Shown here piece after piece: positions 29,598 to 41,276 of a stretch of 64,000 nucleotides of DNA (positions are counted from its first letter, which is position 1; each line of letters starts with the position of its first letter). The notes under the pieces were generated by a model. It worked only from the letters and a program-made list of their open reading frames with translations. It did not search any database and was not told where the DNA came from. Position numbers and translations under genes: made by a program. Source of the stretch: an uncultured Pseudomonas sp. (GTDB taxonomy: Bacteria; Pseudomonadota; Gammaproteobacteria; Pseudomonadales; Pseudomonadaceae); contig NZ_CAJYDW010000019.1 of NCBI RefSeq assembly GCF_913774235.1, forward strand, positions 1-64,000. The letters are read 5' to 3'.

Positions 29598-32355
29598 GAC
29601 CGGGCTTGCTCACGTCCAGGCGCCGGCGCTCGGCCCAGTAGAGCAGCAGCTCGCGTAGCTGGGATAGTTCGATCGGCTTGCCCATGTGGCCGTCCATGCC
29701 GGCCTCCTGGGCGCGATCCTTGTGCTCGGCGAGGATGTGGGCGGTCAGTGCCACCACCGGGGTACGCGACCTGTGGTTCTGTTGCTCCCAGGCGCGCAAC
29801 CGGCGCGTGGCACCGAAGCCGTCGAGCAGGGGCATCTCGCAGTCCATCAGGATCAGGTCATAGGTGTTCTGCTGGAGCTTCTCGAAGGCCTCCAGGCCGT
29901 TGCTCACGGTGTCGGGCTCCACGCCGAGCTTCTTGAGCATGCCGCGGATCACCTTGACCGAGATGCTGTTGTCCTCGGCCACCAGCACCCGGAAGTCGGC
30001 CGGAACGCCGCTCGGCTGCTCCTGGGGTTCCGGTTCGCTGGCGCGCTGGCCGCGGCGGGACAGTTCGTCGGCGAGGGTGGCTCTGAGGGTATAGCCAGCC
30101 ACCGGCTTGGCCATGATGCGCTTGATGCCGGCATTGCGGGCGATGACCTTGCTGGGCGCGTTGCTCAGCCCGGTGAGCATGATCAGCAGCAGGTCGTGGT
30201 TAAGGTTCTCGTCTTCGTTGATACGCGCCGCCAGTTGCATGCCGGTCATGCCGGGCATCTGCTGGTCGAGCAGGACGACGTCGAAGTATTCGCGCAGGTG
30301 CGATTGGGTGCGCAGCAGCGCCAGGGCCTCGCGGCCGGAGGCGGCGGTGACCACCTGCATGCCCCAGGCACTGCATTGCTGCTGCAAGACCTTGCGGCAC
30401 AGCTCGTTGTCGTCGACCACCAGGACGCGAACGTCCTGCAGCGGGTAGTCGCTGTCGCCGCGGGACAGCACCAGGGCCTGGGCCGGGATGGGCAGGCTGA
30501 TCCAGAAACTGGAGCCGCCCTCGGCATTGTTCTGGATGCCGAATTCACCCTGCATCAGCAGCACCAGCTGGCGGGCGATGATCAGGCCGAAGTCGAGGCT
30601 GTCGGTGTCGCCGGTGAGGAAGTCACGGCTGTCGAGATGGCTGGACAGCAGCTGGCGGCTGAGGGTGGCATCCAGCGGCGTGCCGCTGTCCTGCACGGAG
30701 ATGCGCAGCCGCGGGGCGTGGCCGGCGGCCTCTTCCAGGGAGATCACCAGCAGGATCTCGCCCTCTTCGGTCCGCTGGAAGGCGTTTTCCAGCAGGTTGA
30801 GCAGAATCTGACGCAGACGGGTCGGGTCGCCGATGAAGCGGCGCGGTACCTGGGGCTGGATGAAACTGAGCAGTTCGACCCGGTGTTCCTCGGCGCGGGG
30901 GCGGAAGATGTCCAGGCAGTCGTCGAGCAGGGCATTGAGATCGAAGGTCACCTCTTCCAGTTCGATCTGGCCGCTTTCCAGGCGGGTGATGTCGATGATC
31001 TCGTTGATCAGATTGAGCAATTCGGCGCCGGCGCTGTGGATGGTCTGCACGTAGTCGCGCTGCTTGGCCGACAGCGCCGTGCCCTGCAGCAGTTCGGTCA
31101 TGCCCAGCACGCCGTTCATGGGGGTGCGGATCTCATGGCTGATGCGCGAGAGGAATTCGGCCTTGCCCTTGAGCTCGGCGTGGTTGGCGGCGCGATCGCG
31201 GGTGCGGGTGAATTGCTCCTCGCGCAGGTAGCGGCGGCGTTCTTCCAAGGCCAGGGTGAGCAGGATGCCGCCGAGCATGCAACTGCTCATCAGCGCCCGC
31301 CCCAGCCACAACGGTGCATTGGCGTAGCCGCTGAGGATCGGCAGGGCGATCAGGCCGGACAATCCCAGCAGGGCACAACAGACCACCAGCAGCCGCGCAT
31401 AGCGAGCGCCCTGGTGCCAGCGCTCGCTGGCGATCGCCAGGCAGGCGAACAGCACCAGGCCGTTGACCAGCATCAGCCAGTCGCCGACGTAGAGGTCGCC
31501 GGCGAGTACCCGTCCCGCGGCCGCCAGGGCCACCAGGGCCAGCAGGGCCCGGATCACCCGGCGGGTCCAGAGCGGCAGCCGGCGCCAGCCGAAGAAGGCG
31601 GCGACCAGGTGCAGTCCGGCTGCGCTGCAGGCGAGGACCGACAGATCGGTCAGCAACGGCGCCTGATTCTTGAAACTGCCGAGCAGGAACTTGCTCAGGC
31701 CGAAGAGATTGAGCGCCACGCACACCAACATCACCAGCAGGACGGTCAGGGCACTGGTGGCGCGGCTGCGGTGGTAGAGCAGCTGGATGCCATTGTACAG
31801 GGCGAGCATGGCCAGGCAGCCGAGCAACACGCCGAACATCACCAGGCGATGGGTGATCTCGGCCTCGGCGCTGTTGCTGAGGGTCAGCGCGATGCGCATC
31901 GGCTGGGGCGATTCGAATCTCAGGAACAGGTCCAGCGGCTCGGTGCTGGGCGGGATGGTGAAGACGAAGTCGCGGCTGATCTGCTGGGGATTGAGCAGCG
32001 GTCGGGCCAGGCCATCGCGAATCTCGCTGAGCAACTGGTCTTCGCTGTAGGCGTAGAAATCCAGGTAGCCGACGTTGGGCGAGATGATGCGCAGCAACCG
32101 CTGCTGGGTGTCGGGCGAGACCCGGGTGTGCAGCCAGAGGGCGCCTGGGCCGGCCGGTCTGTGGGTCTTGTTGGCGATCAGCGGCTTGAAGGCGGAGAGA
32201 CGGTCGCGCACGTCATCCAGGCGGAATTCGCCGGTGGCGTCTTCGTACTGCGCCCAGCCCGCATCTGGCGGGTTCTCGGCTTGCACGGAGTTGGCCACCG
32301 CCAGCAACAGTAGCCAGCTGACCACAAAGCCTAGGGCGATCCAGAGCCGGTGCAC
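29581..32355 (-). CDS. retS: Hybrid sensor kinase RetS
   Basis: Orphan hybrid sensor that blocks GacS and so shifts cells between planktonic/acute and biofilm states. The 924-residue layout matches RetS: signal region, periplasmic 7TMR-DISM sensor (about 30-165), seven membrane helices (about 170-370), HisKA with SRISHEIRTPMNG (His407), an ATPase domain, then two receiver domains (phospho-Asp697 in the first; LMDCEMP in the second). The ATP motifs look degraded: the G1 region reads DSGTPLD and the G2 region SLDFGLIIA instead of GTGLGL. The neighbour purD is the conserved RetS context. Its 3' end overlaps the thioesterase gene. Confidence 0.92.
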   Translation of the reverse strand: MHRLWIALGFVVSWLLLLAVANSVQAENPPDAGWAQYEDATGEFRLDDVRDRLSAFKPLIANKTHRPAGPGALWLHTRVSPDTQQRLLRIISPNVGYLDFYAYSEDQLLSEIRDGLARPLLNPQQISRDFVFTIPPSTEPLDLFLRFESPQPMRIALTLSNSAEAEITHRLVMFGVLLGCLAMLALYNGIQLLYHRSRATSALTVLLVMLVCVALNLFGLSKFLLGSFKNQAPLLTDLSVLACSAAGLHLVAAFFGWRRLPLWTRRVIRALLALVALAAAGRVLAGDLYVGDWLMLVNGLVLFACLAIASERWHQGARYARLLVVCCALLGLSGLIALPILSGYANAPLWLGRALMSSCMLGGILLTLALEERRRYLREEQFTRTRDRAANHAELKGKAEFLSRISHEIRTPMNGVLGMTELLQGTALSAKQRDYVQTIHSAGAELLNLINEIIDITRLESGQIELEEVTFDLNALLDDCLDIFRPRAEEHRVELLSFIQPQVPRRFIGDPTRLRQILLNLLENAFQRTEEGEILLVISLEEAAGHAPRLRISVQDSGTPLDATLSRQLLSSHLDSRDFLTGDTDSLDFGLIIARQLVLLMQGEFGIQNNAEGGSSFWISLPIPAQALVLSRGDSDYPLQDVRVLVVDDNELCRKVLQQQCSAWGMQVVTAASGREALALLRTQSHLREYFDVVLLDQQMPGMTGMQLAARINEDENLNHDLLLIMLTGLSNAPSKVIARNAGIKRIMAKPVAGYTLRATLADELSRRGQRASEPEPQEQPSGVPADFRVLVAEDNSISVKVIRGMLKKLGVEPDTVSNGLEAFEKLQQNTYDLILMDCEMPLLDGFGATRRLRAWEQQNHRSRTPVVALTAHILAEHKDRAQEAGMDGHMGKPIELSQLRELLLYWAERRRLDVSKPGLKAHP

Positions 32356-32448
32356 GAGAGTTCCCTTCGCGGATGCAGGTAGCGAGTATAGATCAGCCCG
32401 TCGCAGCCGGTGACGTCATCGGCTGGACGGACGAATTTCGGACGAGCG

Positions 32449-33732
32449 TCACTCTCGCTCGCGGGCGATGGCACGGTAGCCGATGTCGCTACGGAAGAAA
32501 CAGCCATTCCAGGAAATTTCCCGAGCCAGGGCATAGGCGTTCTGCTGGGCAGCGGAAACCGTATCACCCAACGCCGTGGCGCACAGCACCCGACCACCGG
32601 CTGTTACCACCTGACCGTCGCGCAGGCTGGTGCCGGCATGGAACACCTTGCCCGGCAGGGCCGCGGCGGCTTCCAGGCCAGCGATGGCGTCGCCCTTGGC
32701 GTAGTCACCCGGGTAGCCACCGGCGGCCAGGACGATGCCCAGACTCGGGCGCGGATCCCAGCGTGCTTCGATCTTGTCGAGCGCCTCGGCCAGTGCCGCT
32801 TCCACCAGCAGTACCAGGCTGGACTGCAGGCGCAGCATCACCGGCTGGGTCTCGGGATCGCCGAAGCGGCAGTTGAATTCGATGACCTTGGGCGCACCGC
32901 TGGCATCGATCATCAGGCCGGCGTAGAGGAAGCCGGTGTAGACATTGCCTTCGGCGGCCATCCCGGCCACGGTGGGCTCGATGATCTCGCGCATGACCCG
33001 GGCGTGGACCTCGGGGGTCACCACCGGCGCCGGAGAGTAGGCGCCCATGCCGCCGGTATTGGGGCCGCTGTCGCCATCGCCGACGCGCTTGTGGTCCTGG
33101 CTGGTGGCCATGGGCAGGACGTTCTTGCCGTCGACCATGACGATGAAGCTGGCTTCCTCGCCATCGAGGAATTCCTCGATCACCACCCGCGCGCCCGCGT
33201 CGCCGAAGGCATTGCCGGAGAGCATGTCACGCACCGCGTCCTCGGCTTCGGCCAGGGTCATGGCGACGATCACGCCCTTGCCGGCGGCCAGACCGTCGGC
33301 CTTGATGACGATGGGGGCACCCTGCTCGCGCAGATAGGCCAGGGCCGGCTCCACCTCGGTGAAGTTGGCATAGGCGGCGGTAGGAATCTGATGGCGTGCC
33401 AGGAAGTCCTTGGTGAAGGCCTTGGAGCCTTCCAGCTGGGCCGCGCCGGCGGTGGGGCCGAAGCAGGGCAGGCCGCGGCGGCGGAACAGGTCGACCACGC
33501 CGGCCACCAGGGGCGCCTCGGGGCCGACGATGGTCAGCTGGACGTTGGCGGCGGCGAAATCGGCCAGTTGTTCCAGGGCCAGGACGTCGAGGGCGACGTT
33601 CTCGCACTTGGCTTCGGTGGCGGTGCCGGCGTTGCCCGGAGCGACATAGACCTTGGTCACCCGGCTGTCCTGGGCGACCTTCCAGGCCAGGGCGTGTTCG
33701 CGACCGCCGCTGCCGATGATGAGTACGTTCAT
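32449..33732 (-). CDS. purD: Phosphoribosylamine-glycine ligase
   Basis: Second step of purine synthesis, joining phosphoribosylamine and glycine with ATP. The 427-residue ATP-grasp enzyme starts MNVLIIGSGGREHALAWK; further motifs are IKADGLAAGKGVI and NTGGMGAYSPAP and the metal-binding region EFNCRFGDPETQ. It lies 90 bases downstream of purH, the standard purH-purD pair of Pseudomonas. The gap to retS is 93 bases. Confidence 0.97.
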   Translation of the reverse strand: MNVLIIGSGGREHALAWKVAQDSRVTKVYVAPGNAGTATEAKCENVALDVLALEQLADFAAANVQLTIVGPEAPLVAGVVDLFRRRGLPCFGPTAGAAQLEGSKAFTKDFLARHQIPTAAYANFTEVEPALAYLREQGAPIVIKADGLAAGKGVIVAMTLAEAEDAVRDMLSGNAFGDAGARVVIEEFLDGEEASFIVMVDGKNVLPMATSQDHKRVGDGDSGPNTGGMGAYSPAPVVTPEVHARVMREIIEPTVAGMAAEGNVYTGFLYAGLMIDASGAPKVIEFNCRFGDPETQPVMLRLQSSLVLLVEAALAEALDKIEARWDPRPSLGIVLAAGGYPGDYAKGDAIAGLEAAAALPGKVFHAGTSLRDGQVVTAGGRVLCATALGDTVSAAQQNAYALAREISWNGCFFRSDIGYRAIARERE

Positions 33733-33822
33733 GCAGAGTTCCTCTCGGACGGCCGCATCGGAGCGGCCGCCGCTGAAAATTGGCGTGACGGCGAGGCCTG
33801 GCGGCCGCGCCGTGGCAGGCGC

Positions 33823-35427
33823 TTAGTGGCGGAAGTGGCGCATGCCGGTGAAGACCATGGCGATGCCCGCTTCGTCGGCGGCGGCGATGACCTCGGCGTC
33901 ACGCATGGAGCCGCCTGGCTGGATCACCGCGGTGATGCCGACCGCCGCAGCGTTGTCGATGCCGTCGCGGAAGGGGAAGAAGGCGTCCGAGGCCATGACC
34001 GCCCCGGCCACGGCCAGACCGGCGTGCTCGGCCTTGATGGCGGCGATGCGCGCCGAGTTGACGCGGCTCATCTGGCCCGCGCCGATGCCCACGGTCTGCT
34101 GGCCCTTGGCGTAGACGATGGCGTTGGATTTGACGAACTTGGCCACCTTCCAGGCGAAGATCAGGTCCTGCAGCTCCTGCTCGCTGGGTGCGCGCTGGGT
34201 CACTACCTTGAGGTCGGCGGCGGTGATCATGGCGATGTCGCGGCTCTGCACCAGCAGGCCGCCGTTGACGCGCTTGAGGTCCAGGCCAGGCTTGCGCTCG
34301 GCGGGCCACTCGCCGCACTCCAGCAGGCGGACGTTGGCCTTGGCGGCGACGACTTCGCGGGCTTCGGCGCTGACGCGCGGGGCGATGATCACCTCGACGA
34401 ACTGGCGTTCGACGATGGCACGGGCGGTCTCGGCGTCCAGCTCACGGTTGAAGGCGATGATGCCGCCGAAGGCCGACTCGTTGTCGGTGGCATAGGCCAG
34501 TTCATAGGCCTGGCGGATGTCGCCGGCCACGGCCACGCCGCAGGGATTGGCGTGCTTGACGATGACGCAGGCCGGCTCCTCGTAGCTCTTCACGGTTTCC
34601 AGGGCGGCGTCGGTGTCGGCGACGTTGTTGAAGGACAGTTCCTTGCCCTGCAGCTGGGTGGCGGTGGCCACGCAGGCTTCGCTGGCGTGCTCGACGTAGA
34701 AGGCCGCCTGCTGGTGAGGGTTCTCGCCATAGCGCATGTCCTGCGCCTTGATGAACTGGGCGCTGAAGGTGCGCGGGAAGGCGGCGCGGCCTTCGGTGGA
34801 CAGGGTCTCGGCCTGCTGGTCGATACTGCCCAGGTAGTTGGCGATCATGCCGTCGTAGGCGGCGGTGTGCTCGAAGGCCTTGAGCGCCAGGTCGAAACGC
34901 TGGGCATAGCTCAGGCCACCGGCCTTGAGGTCGTCGAGGATGGCCGCGTAGTCGCTGGCATTGACCACGATGGCAACGTCCTTGTGGTTCTTGGCCGCGC
35001 TGCGGACCATGGTCGGGCCGCCGATGTCGATGTTCTCGATGGCGTCGGCCAGGCTGCAACCGGGCTTGGCCACGGTGGCGGCGAAGGGATAGAGGTTGAC
35101 CGCGACCAGGTCGATGGGGCGAATGCCGTGCTCGCTCATCACCTCATGATCGACGCCGCGGCGGCCGAGGATGCCACCGTGGATCTTCGGGTGCAGGGTC
35201 TTGACGCGACCGTCCATCATCTCCGGGAAGCCGGTGTAGTCGGCGACTTCCACGGCCGGGATGCCTTCGTCGCGCAGCAGCTTGTAGGTGCCGCCGGTGG
35301 ACAGGATTTCCACGCCGATGGCCGCGAGTTCACGGGCGAAGTCGACGACGCCCGTCTTGTCGGACACGCTGATCAGCGCACGGCGGACGGGGAGGCGAGA
35401 GGTCTGGTCGGTCATGGTCATGTCCAT
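33823..35427 (-). CDS. purH: Bifunctional AICAR transformylase/IMP cyclohydrolase
   Basis: Catalyses the last two steps to IMP. The first 200 residues form the cyclohydrolase (MGS-like) domain with TGGTYKLL and [15 protein letters not shown]; the rest is the AICAR transformylase with [11 protein letters not shown] and [10 protein letters not shown]-type ([10 protein letters not shown]) catalytic Lys-His. Three in-frame ATGs (35427, 35421, 35415) are possible; homologues begin [12 protein letters not shown] at 35415, so the true protein may be 530 rather than 534 residues. Fis is encoded 54 bases upstream. Confidence 0.96.
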   Translation of the reverse strand: MDMTMTDQTSRLPVRRALISVSDKTGVVDFARELAAIGVEILSTGGTYKLLRDEGIPAVEVADYTGFPEMMDGRVKTLHPKIHGGILGRRGVDHEVMSEHGIRPIDLVAVNLYPFAATVAKPGCSLADAIENIDIGGPTMVRSAAKNHKDVAIVVNASDYAAILDDLKAGGLSYAQRFDLALKAFEHTAAYDGMIANYLGSIDQQAETLSTEGRAAFPRTFSAQFIKAQDMRYGENPHQQAAFYVEHASEACVATATQLQGKELSFNNVADTDAALETVKSYEEPACVIVKHANPCGVAVAGDIRQAYELAYATDNESAFGGIIAFNRELDAETARAIVERQFVEVIIAPRVSAEAREVVAAKANVRLLECGEWPAERKPGLDLKRVNGGLLVQSRDIAMITAADLKVVTQRAPSEQELQDLIFAWKVAKFVKSNAIVYAKGQQTVGIGAGQMSRVNSARIAAIKAEHAGLAVAGAVMASDAFFPFRDGIDNAAAVGITAVIQPGGSMRDAEVIAAADEAGIAMVFTGMRHFRH

Positions 35428-35481
35428 CAGGAGAAGAGAGGCCGCCGGCCGAGCCCTCAGGGCCGCCGGCGAGGAGGCGGA

Positions 35482-35802
35482 TCAGAGCAGGTCGTACTGC
35501 TTGAGCTTCTTGCGCAGGGTGCCGCGATTGAGGCCGAGCATTTCCGAAGCCTTGGTCTGGTTGCCCTTGACGTAATTCATCACGCTTTCGAGCAGCGGTG
35601 CTTCCACTTCGCAGAGCACCATGTTGTAGACGTCGGTCACCGGCTGCCCATCGAGATGGGCGAAATAATTGCGTAGCGCCTTCTCGACGCTGTCGCGCAG
35701 CGTCTGGCCCTCCTGCAGGGGAGCGGTCAGGTGCTGCTTCAAGTCGCCGTTTTCGCTCACGGGCGCTATTCCAGTCAAAGGGGTCTGGGTCATCGAATTC
35801 AT
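35482..35802 (-). CDS. fis: DNA-binding protein Fis
   Basis: Nucleoid protein and transcriptional regulator, 106 residues. The C-terminal HTH is [20 protein letters not shown], the near-invariant Fis recognition helix; the N-terminal arm is longer than in E. coli (98 residues), as usual in Pseudomonas. It overlaps dusB by 4 bases, the dusB-fis operon conserved in gammaproteobacteria. Confidence 0.97.
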   Translation of the reverse strand: MNSMTQTPLTGIAPVSENGDLKQHLTAPLQEGQTLRDSVEKALRNYFAHLDGQPVTDVYNMVLCEVEAPLLESVMNYVKGNQTKASEMLGLNRGTLRKKLKQYDLL

Positions 35803-36791
35803 GCCACCTGCTTCCCGATCGGGGGCTGCGCGAAGAAGGCGCGAATGCTGGCGTACTGCGCGTCCGCGTCTTGCAAACGATTGAACAGGGCGCGCGATTC
35901 CGCGGCGCCAGGACGGTCGGCGAGGTACCAGCCGACGTGCTTGCGGGCGATGCGCACGCCCATCTCCGGGCCATAGAAGGCGTGAAGTGCGGCGAGATGC
36001 TCAAGCAGGATGCGTTCCACCTCGGCATCACTGGGGGCCGGCAGATGTTCGCCGGTGGCCAGGTAATGGGCGATCTCGCGGAAGATCCAGGGCCGGCCCT
36101 GGGCGGCGCGGCCGATCAGCAGGCCGTCGCAACGGGTGTGTTCGAGCACAGCCCGGGCCTTTTCCGGGCTGTCGATGTCGCCATTGGCGAATACCGGGAT
36201 GCCGACCGCCTGCTTGATAGTGGCGATGGTGTCGTATTCGGCGGCGCCGAGGAATCTGTCGTCACGGGTGCGGCCATGCACGGCCAGGGCCTGGATGCCG
36301 GCATCCTCGGCCAGGCGCGCGATGCGCGGGCCGTTGCGGTGCTCGGGATCCCAGCCGGTGCGGATCTTCAGGGTGACGGGCACCTCCACGGCGGCCACCA
36401 CCGCGGCGAGGATCTCGGCCACCAGGGCCTCGTCCTTCATCAGCGCCGAGCCGGCGGCCTTGTTGCAGACCTTCTTGGCCGGGCAGCCCATGTTGATATC
36501 GATGATCTGGGCGCCGAGCTCGACATTGCGCTGGGCCGCTTCGGCCAGCATCGCCGGATCGCCGCCAGCGATCTGCACCGAGCGCGGCTCCTGCTCGCTG
36601 GCGTGGATCAGGCGCAGCCGCGACTTGCGGCTGTCGTAGAGACGCACGTCGCTGGTGACCATTTCCGACACGGCCATGCCGGCGCCCAGTGCGAGGCACA
36701 GGCGGCGGAAGGGCAGGTCGGTGACCCCGGCCATGGGCGCGAGAATCAGCGGATTGGGCAAGGTATAAGGGCCGATGCGTACCATCGACAT
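35799..36791 (-). CDS. dusB: tRNA-dihydrouridine synthase B
   Basis: FMN enzyme reducing uridine to dihydrouridine in the tRNA D-loop. The 330-residue TIM-barrel starts [20 protein letters not shown] and has the catalytic cysteine in [19 protein letters not shown] and the FMN contact [10 protein letters not shown]. Translationally coupled to fis. The 156-base upstream region should hold the dusB-fis promoter, normally growth-phase controlled; I cannot identify it with confidence. Confidence 0.96.
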   Translation of the reverse strand: MSMVRIGPYTLPNPLILAPMAGVTDLPFRRLCLALGAGMAVSEMVTSDVRLYDSRKSRLRLIHASEQEPRSVQIAGGDPAMLAEAAQRNVELGAQIIDINMGCPAKKVCNKAAGSALMKDEALVAEILAAVVAAVEVPVTLKIRTGWDPEHRNGPRIARLAEDAGIQALAVHGRTRDDRFLGAAEYDTIATIKQAVGIPVFANGDIDSPEKARAVLEHTRCDGLLIGRAAQGRPWIFREIAHYLATGEHLPAPSDAEVERILLEHLAALHAFYGPEMGVRIARKHVGWYLADRPGAAESRALFNRLQDADAQYASIRAFFAQPPIGKQVA

Positions 36792-36947
36792 ATCTTTTTC
36801 CCTGGCGAATAGGCACCTGTTCCGCCTGCGCCGGAAACCGGCCGCGGACAGGGACTGCTGTGCTTGAAAAGGGTTGGGAATGATACCCGCTCGCCGCCTC
36901 CGGATAAAGCGCGAGTTGGCTAGTTTATGAGCAATTCCCGGGTGCCC

Positions 36948-38315
36948 TCACTCCGGCGAAAAGAAGCTCAGGCTGTAATTCACCGCCCGTGGCCCGGGAT
37001 CGAGGATGTCCAGGGCGATGTGGATCGGCGTCTGCGGCGGCATCTCGTCCTGGCCCTTGAGTTCGCCGTTCAGGTATTCGCCGGGCTTGAAACGGCGGCT
37101 GGCGAGCAACTGCCCGTTGAGGTCGGCGAAGCGCAGTTCCAGCAGCGGGAAGGGCTGCGAGAAGGGCGCCCGGTTGTAGAGGATGGCATCGACGCGCAGG
37201 GCGCCGGAGAACTGCGGATGGCTGCGCACCACCAGGTTACTGCTGCGGATTTGCGCGACGTCGACCTTGGACGGCACCTTGCAGCCAAGGCTGGCGCAGG
37301 CCTGGACGAACAGCGGGCGATAGCCGTCCTGCCGCGCCAATTCGTCGAAGTGGTAGTAGACGTACTGACCGGCGAGGGCCAGCAGGGCCAGCAGGCAGAG
37401 GAAGCCCCACAGCAGGCGCCGCCCCCAGCGTGGCCGTTCGCGACGGGTGTCCAGCAGCAGGGGATCGTCGTGCAGGTCCACCAGGGGATCGTCCTGCCAT
37501 TCCGGCTCGCTGCGCAACGCGGTGGCCGACTTGGCCGGCAGGGCTTCGTCTTCGCCGTCACGATCGGCGCTGAGCGGCTCCGCGACCGGCTCTTGCCAGT
37601 CGTCCAGGCGGCCCAGCCCGGGTTCGGCACGGTCGTCGTCCTCGGCGTCGACGCGGCCGAGGGCCGGCTCCTGGCGTTCGCGCGCGGGCACCGTGAGCGG
37701 GGCGGGCGGCGGCGGGGCGGCCGGGCGCAGGGGCGCCGTGCCGGCAGCGATGGGCGTCAGAGGGGCGATCGACCGCGGGGCGATGACGGGCTCGGGCTCT
37801 ACTTCGGGCTCGGGGTGGTCGTCGAGTTCCGGCTCGGCAGCGGCGTGCAGCGCCAGCGGCTCGGGGTCGGCTTCCCGCTCGGCGGTCACGGCGCCCAGTG
37901 CCGGCAGTTCCAGCGGGTCCTCGTCGTCCTCGGGACGACGCGCGGCCAGGCCGCGCTCCGGCGCCGGTTCTTCCTGTGGTGTCTGCACCGAGGGGGCGAC
38001 AGCGGGCATGGCCGGAACACGACGCTGCTCTTCCAGGGCGCCGAGGCGGGCGACCTCGGCGTCGAGCTCCAGGTGGCTGAGATCCAGCTCGTCGTGCGGC
38101 CAGGCGGCTTCGCTCGGCGTCGGCGCAGCCGGCGGTGGGGCCGCCGGGGCGGGCGCGGCGACCGGAGCGGTCAGGGGTGCGGCCTGGTTGCTGGCATTGA
38201 AGACTTCCAGACAGACGCCGCACCTGACGTCACCGTCCGCAGCGGCCAGATGTTCCTGGGTGACGCGGAAGCGAGTATGGCAATGCGGACACTGGGCGAC
38301 GAGGGAATCGGTCAT
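36948..38315 (-). CDS. Zinc-ribbon and DUF3426 membrane protein
   Basis: A 455-residue protein. It begins with an MJ0042-type zinc ribbon with Cys9, Cys12, Cys32 and Cys35 (CPHC and CGVC), then about 220 residues of acidic, Pro/Ala/Glu-rich linker, one membrane helix (WGFLCLLALLALAG) near residue 300, and a C-terminal periplasmic DUF3426 domain. Start at ATG 38315, where the zinc ribbon begins; the frame continues open upstream into prmA antisense. It sits between prmA and dusB as in other pseudomonads; no function is established. Confidence 0.88.
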   Translation of the reverse strand: MTDSLVAQCPHCHTRFRVTQEHLAAADGDVRCGVCLEVFNASNQAAPLTAPVAAPAPAAPPPAAPTPSEAAWPHDELDLSHLELDAEVARLGALEEQRRVPAMPAVAPSVQTPQEEPAPERGLAARRPEDDEDPLELPALGAVTAEREADPEPLALHAAAEPELDDHPEPEVEPEPVIAPRSIAPLTPIAAGTAPLRPAAPPPPAPLTVPARERQEPALGRVDAEDDDRAEPGLGRLDDWQEPVAEPLSADRDGEDEALPAKSATALRSEPEWQDDPLVDLHDDPLLLDTRRERPRWGRRLLWGFLCLLALLALAGQYVYYHFDELARQDGYRPLFVQACASLGCKVPSKVDVAQIRSSNLVVRSHPQFSGALRVDAILYNRAPFSQPFPLLELRFADLNGQLLASRRFKPGEYLNGELKGQDEMPPQTPIHIALDILDPGPRAVNYSLSFFSPE

Positions 38316-38425
38316 GGCGAGGCGACAGCCAGGGAATTTAAGCGCGCTAGTGTACCCGAAGGTCCTGGCGAAAGAAGGGCTTCCGCCGGCCCGCCCGGTG
38401 AGCGGTCCGGCGGCGTAGCGGTTGC

Positions 38426-39301
38426 CTACTGACGGCGGGTACCGCTGATGCGGACCCAGCCGTCCAGGGTGGCGGTGGGCTCCAGGTCGAAGCTGCCGGC
38501 GTAGGCGGCGCGTACGTCCTCGGCCTGCTCGGCGAGGATGCCGGAGAGCGCGAGGCGGCCGCCGACGCGGGTCAGGCGGGTGATCTGCTCCGCCAGGCCG
38601 ACCAGCGGACCGGCGAGGATGTTGGCCACCACCACGTCGGCCGGCTCGCTCGGCAGGTCGGCAGGCAGGTACAGCGGAAAGCGTGCCGGGTCGATGCCGT
38701 TGCGGTTGGCGTTCTCCCGCGAGGCTTCCAGTGCCTGGACGTCGATGTCGGTGCCTACTGCGCGCTCGGCGCCCAGCAGTAGGGCGGCGATGGCGAGAAT
38801 CCCCGAGCCGCAGCCGAAATCCAGCACCTGACGGCCCTCGACCGGCTCGCCGTCCAGCCATTGCAGGCATAGGGAGGTGGTGGGGTGGGTGCCGGTACCG
38901 AAGGCCAGGCCCGGGTCCAGCAGCAGGTTGACCGCCTCCGGCTCCGGCGCCTCGTGCCAGCTGGGCACGATCCACAGTCGCTGGCCGAAGCGCATGGGCT
39001 GGAAGTTGTCCATCCAGCTGCGCTCCCATTCCTGGTCTTCCAGGCGCTCCACCTCGTAGGTCAGGCCGTTGGCCAAGAGTTGGACACGCTGCTCCAGGGC
39101 CGCAGCGTCGGTATCGCCTTCGAACAGGGCCAGCAGATGAGTCTGGGACCACAGCGGGGTGGTGCCGAGATCCGGCTCGAAGATCGGCTGGTCCTCGGCG
39201 TCCATGAAGGTCACCGAGACGGCGCCCAGTTCGAGCATGAGGTCTTCGTAGGTTTCCGCCTGGGCGGGGGTGAGGGCGAGGCGGACTTGCAGCCAGGACA
39301 T
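38426..39301 (-). CDS. prmA: Ribosomal protein L11 methyltransferase
   Basis: Trimethylates ribosomal protein L11. The 291-residue protein has an N-terminal substrate-recognition domain, a linker and a class I SAM domain with [20 protein letters not shown] and the [15 protein letters not shown] loop, plus [10 protein letters not shown]. It is downstream of accC, from which a strong hairpin separates it, and upstream of the DUF3426 gene. Confidence 0.97.
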   Translation of the reverse strand: MSWLQVRLALTPAQAETYEDLMLELGAVSVTFMDAEDQPIFEPDLGTTPLWSQTHLLALFEGDTDAAALEQRVQLLANGLTYEVERLEDQEWERSWMDNFQPMRFGQRLWIVPSWHEAPEPEAVNLLLDPGLAFGTGTHPTTSLCLQWLDGEPVEGRQVLDFGCGSGILAIAALLLGAERAVGTDIDVQALEASRENANRNGIDPARFPLYLPADLPSEPADVVVANILAGPLVGLAEQITRLTRVGGRLALSGILAEQAEDVRAAYAGSFDLEPTATLDGWVRISGTRRQ

Positions 39302-39344
39302 GGTGGGCTACCTGAATCGGATCAAAGCGGGGAGGGTAAATGAA

Positions 39345-39370
39345 AACGGGCTGCCCGAGGGCAGCCCGTT
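39345..39370 (-). terminator. Terminator of accB-accC
   Basis: AACGGGCTGCCC and GGGCAGCCCGTT form a perfect 12-bp inverted repeat between accC and prmA; on the minus strand it is followed by TTCATTT, a short T-rich tail. Confidence 0.75.
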
Positions 39371-39395
39371 CACTGGATCAGAAGCGGTCACGTGC

Positions 39396-40742
<1,347 letters not shown>

Positions 40743-40758
40743 CGTGGGCTCCACGGGC

Positions 40759-41223
40759 TTAGACAATGGTGAACAACGGCTGGTCGAATTCGACGGGCTG
40801 ACCGTTCTCGACCAGCACCTGGCCGATGGTGCCGCTGGCTTCGGCTTCGATGTGGTTCATCATCTTCATGGCTTCGACGATGCACAGGATGTCGCCTTTC
40901 TTCACCTGTTGGCCGACTTCGACGAAGGGCGGGGTGGTGGGCGAGGAAGCGCGGTAGAAGGTGCCGACCATGGGCGAACGAGCCACGTTACCGGTCAGTT
41001 GCGGAGCGGCAGCCTCGGCGGCGGGCGCAGCAGCGGCCGGCGCGGCAGCCGGAGCCGGGGCGGCGACCGGAGCGGGGGCCGCGGCATAGACGGTCTGCAT
41101 GCCCTGGCCACGGCCGGTGTTGCGGCTGATGCGGACGGATTCTTCGCCTTCGCGGATTTCCAGCTCGTCGATACCGGACTCTTCCAGCAGCTCGATCAGT
41201 TTCTTGACTTTACGGATGTCCAT
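40759..41223 (-). CDS. accB: Biotin carboxyl carrier protein of acetyl-CoA carboxylase
   Basis: Carries the biotin used by AccC. The 154-residue protein has an N-terminal oligomerisation part (1-35), an Ala/Pro-rich flexible linker (47-75) and a C-terminal biotinyl domain with EAMKMMN, where Lys120 is biotinylated. It begins 53 bases after aroQ, the usual aroQ-accB-accC order. Confidence 0.98.
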   Translation of the reverse strand: MDIRKVKKLIELLEESGIDELEIREGEESVRISRNTGRGQGMQTVYAAAPAPVAAPAPAAAPAAAAPAAEAAAPQLTGNVARSPMVGTFYRASSPTTPPFVEVGQQVKKGDILCIVEAMKMMNHIEAEASGTIGQVLVENGQPVEFDQPLFTIV

Positions 41224-41276
41224 TGGCGTTGGCTCTCCCCTCGGGTTCTGGTGATGTTCTAGAAATTGGGTCGCGT

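Noticed and set aside
31792-31800. Further TGTACA words as LitR operators (also near 16278 and 44126)
   Set aside because: They are single, not paired, and lie inside coding sequence; chance occurrence is likely.
29686-32313. 875-codon open frame antisense to retS
   Set aside because: Shadow of the sense gene's third-position bias; no ribosome-binding site or homology.
32410-35676. 1088-codon open frame antisense to purD and purH
   Set aside because: Its composition (Gly/Asp/His/Val/Leu-rich, no known domain) is that of a reverse frame in high-GC codons; both sense genes are full-length enzymes.
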